64,000 nt of DNA from the NCBI RefSeq assembly GCF_030691015.1, contig NZ_JAUYFF010000002.1, positions 310,001 to 374,000 of the forward strand. Reading direction: 5' to 3'. Origin of the DNA: Sulfuricurvum sp. (GTDB taxonomy: Bacteria; Campylobacterota; Campylobacteria; Campylobacterales; Sulfurimonadaceae). The translations under genes were made by a program, and so were the position numbers. Positions 62,590 through 64,000 of this stretch are shown here, piece by piece (position 1 is the first letter of the stretch; every line of letters begins with the position of its first letter). Under the pieces are notes generated by a model that saw only the letters and a program-made list of their open reading frames with translations, was not told the DNA's origin and did not search any database.

Positions 62590-64000
62590 TGCGCATCATT
62601 TGTATGGCCATGAAGTAACTCATTGGCTTTGTGGAGGGCTTCACGTATGTGAACCGTTTCGGTAATATCCACAAATGAGATGACCGCCCCCTCTATCACA
62701 TTATTTAAGGTACGGTACGGCTGAATCCGCATCGTAAACCACAGCCCCTCAACCGTTTGAACCTCTATCTCTTTTGGACTGAGGGTGTCTAAGACGTTAT
62801 GAATATCGCTGACTAAGTGATCGTATCCGACAAGGTTGGAGACGATATGTCCGATAGGTCGGCCGATATCGCTTTTGATAAGGTTGATGGTACGGGTTAC
62901 ATCTCGGGTGTAGCGGAGTATGTTTAGGTTGATATCGACAAATACCGTCCCGATCCCTGTACCGGAGAGGAGGTTATTCATATCGTTATTCGCATGGGAG
63001 AGATCGGTGACTTTGGTCTGGAGTTCGGCATTGACGGTGGAGAGCTCTTCGTTCATGGATTGCAGCTCCTCTTTGGAGGTTTCCAGTTCCTCATTGGTCG
63101 ATTGGAGCTCTTCATTGAGTGACTGCATCTCTTCATTGGATGCTTGTAACGCTTCGATAGTCGCTTCGAGTTTATCGTTTGAGGCTTGGAGAAACTCCTC
63201 TTGTATCTGCAACTCTTGCTGAAGGGCGGCTATATGTCCGAGTGGATCAGACTCTTTTGTCTCTGTCTCAGTGCTGAGAGTTCCTTTTATCCCTAGAGGG
63301 CTCTCTTCAAATGTGACAAGGTACAGAGGAGAGTCAATCGTTACGGCGGCAGCGGAGGAGACGGCTCGAACGGTGAGGTTAACATTTTTGATAATATCGT
63401 TTTGTTGAATTTGTACCCATGCGCGTCGGACGATCTCTTTTGTCGTAATGGCTTTTTGCAATGCCATAGTAAGCTCGCGCCGAAGCGTGTCTTTTGCCAT
63501 TTTGAGGATATTATTGACCCCCATTTCGCCGGAGGGGAGTTCTAAATAGGTTCCGGTTCGACCGTGCAGATAGAGAATATCCCCTTGGGCGTTGATCAAG
63601 GCTGCGGTGAGATTGAGTTGTTTCAAAAGAGCCTGTTCCGTTATCTCCCGCAGCGGTAATTTAGGGGAAGCATTGGTTTTAGTGTTATTTTGTACCGATG
63701 GGGAACGGATAGAGGTGGTTTTCGGGACAATCCGACCGATGGTTTTGGTCGTATCGTATAGGGTCTCTTTGCGTTTGAATATTTTTGATTTACTATCTTC
63801 GACGCTAAAAAGATCATTGAACTCCCCGATGCTCTCAGAGGAGCCTAAAAAGAGTATTCCCCCTGGATTGAGGGCGTAGTGAAAGAGGGGGATCAGCCGT
63901 TTTTGTAAAGTAGCGCCAAAGTAGATCATCAGATTACGGCAACTGATGAGGTCAATTTTAGAAAATGGGGGATCTTTGATAATGTTTTGTTCGGAAAAAA
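62586..64000 (-). CDS. CheR/PAS signalling fusion (5' end outside window)
   Basis: About 470 residues of a larger protein, open at the window edge. It begins inside the CheR methyltransferase domain (KIDLISCRNLMIYF, then GGILFLGSSESIG), followed by a PAS-like region, a long heptad coiled coil of repeated LQASNEEMQSLNEELQSTNEEL-type segments (about 230-310, characteristic of CheB/CheR-PAS hybrid proteins), and a C-terminal PAS domain (VFVDINLNILRYT...FVDITE). A CheB methylesterase domain probably precedes it upstream of 64000. It heads the operon with the kinase and the cyclase. Confidence 0.9.
   Translation of the reverse strand, partial: FSEQNIIKDPPFSKIDLISCRNLMIYFGATLQKRLIPLFHYALNPGGILFLGSSESIGEFNDLFSVEDSKSKIFKRKETLYDTTKTIGRIVPKTTSIRSPSVQNNTKTNASPKLPLREITEQALLKQLNLTAALINAQGDILYLHGRTGTYLELPSGEMGVNNILKMAKDTLRRELTMALQKAITTKEIVRRAWVQIQQNDIIKNVNLTVRAVSSAAAVTIDSPLYLVTFEESPLGIKGTLSTETETKESDPLGHIAALQQELQIQEEFLQASNDKLEATIEALQASNEEMQSLNEELQSTNEELETSKEELQSMNEELSTVNAELQTKVTDLSHANNDMNNLLSGTGIGTVFVDINLNILRYTRDVTRTINLIKSDIGRPIGHIVSNLVGYDHLVSDIHNVLDTLSPKEIEVQTVEGLWFTMRIQPYRTLNNVIEGAVISFVDITETVHIREALHKANELLHGHTNDAQ

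Noticed and set aside
1-64000. CRISPR array
   Set aside because: No regularly spaced 25-40 base direct repeats were seen. The tandem repeats at 46143 and 29751 are in coding sequence.

Overview
The window looks like a chromosomal segment of a free-living Campylobacterota (Epsilonproteobacteria), most likely a Sulfuricurvum/Sulfurimonas-type organism. The gene content supports this: short CoaX, HisG and Pgi variants, class II DAHP synthase, a DUF1882 protein, an Aer-like PAS protein next to a chemoreceptor, a very long FlgL, and gene orders that I recall from Campylobacter (IMPase-accD-rlmH-dksA-membrane protein-dusB, and fur-lysS-glyA-DUF1882-SPOR-aroE). The genus is an inference; there is no rRNA gene to test it.

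Layout. 1-8980 (+) is one tightly packed housekeeping run: gltB (5' end outside the window), gltD, an IMPase-family phosphatase, accD, thiE, rlmH, dksA, a membrane protein and dusB. 8989-22372 (-) is a long series of overlapping genes: a diguanylate cyclase, cvpA, fur, lysS, glyA, DUF1882, SPOR, trpE, aroE, modE, then a promoter with ModE-type sites in front of modA, a methyltransferase, a Mop/TOBE protein, modB, modC and slyD. 22545-28647 carries class II DAHP synthase, a PerR-like regulator, pilT, an ArsC/Spx-like protein, gatC and a divergent operon ending in a tyrosine recombinase. 28664-30527 is a short accessory island: a very AT-rich gene that resembles abortive-infection membrane proteins and is broken by one in-frame TAA, and an ORF6N/PLD-like gene containing palindromic coding repeats. 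30606-45774 returns to core genes: cupin, coaX, hisG, a glycine-zipper protein, gap, pgi, a PAS/chemoreceptor pair, dbpA, acnB, ftsK (probable ATT start) and flgL (sigma-28 promoter), followed by tRNA-Leu(CAA).

46049-60155 is the accessory half, rich in exported proteins. A + strand cluster (FecR-domain, PsbP-like, coiled-coil and TPR proteins) converges on a - strand cluster (MuiA/DUF4139-like, DUF4919-like, membrane protein, a Kunitz/BPTI-domain protein, a small secreted protein). MtfA peptidase, a YfaZ-like outer-membrane protein and an ice-binding lipoprotein follow. 60198-64000 (-) is an overlapping signalling operon: CheR/PAS fusion (5' end outside), histidine kinase and diguanylate cyclase.

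The best candidates for undescribed biology are the Kunitz-domain protein and its exported operon, the hairpin-encoding repeats in the ORF6N gene, and the island they sit in. All family assignments come from reading the translations; no database search was run.
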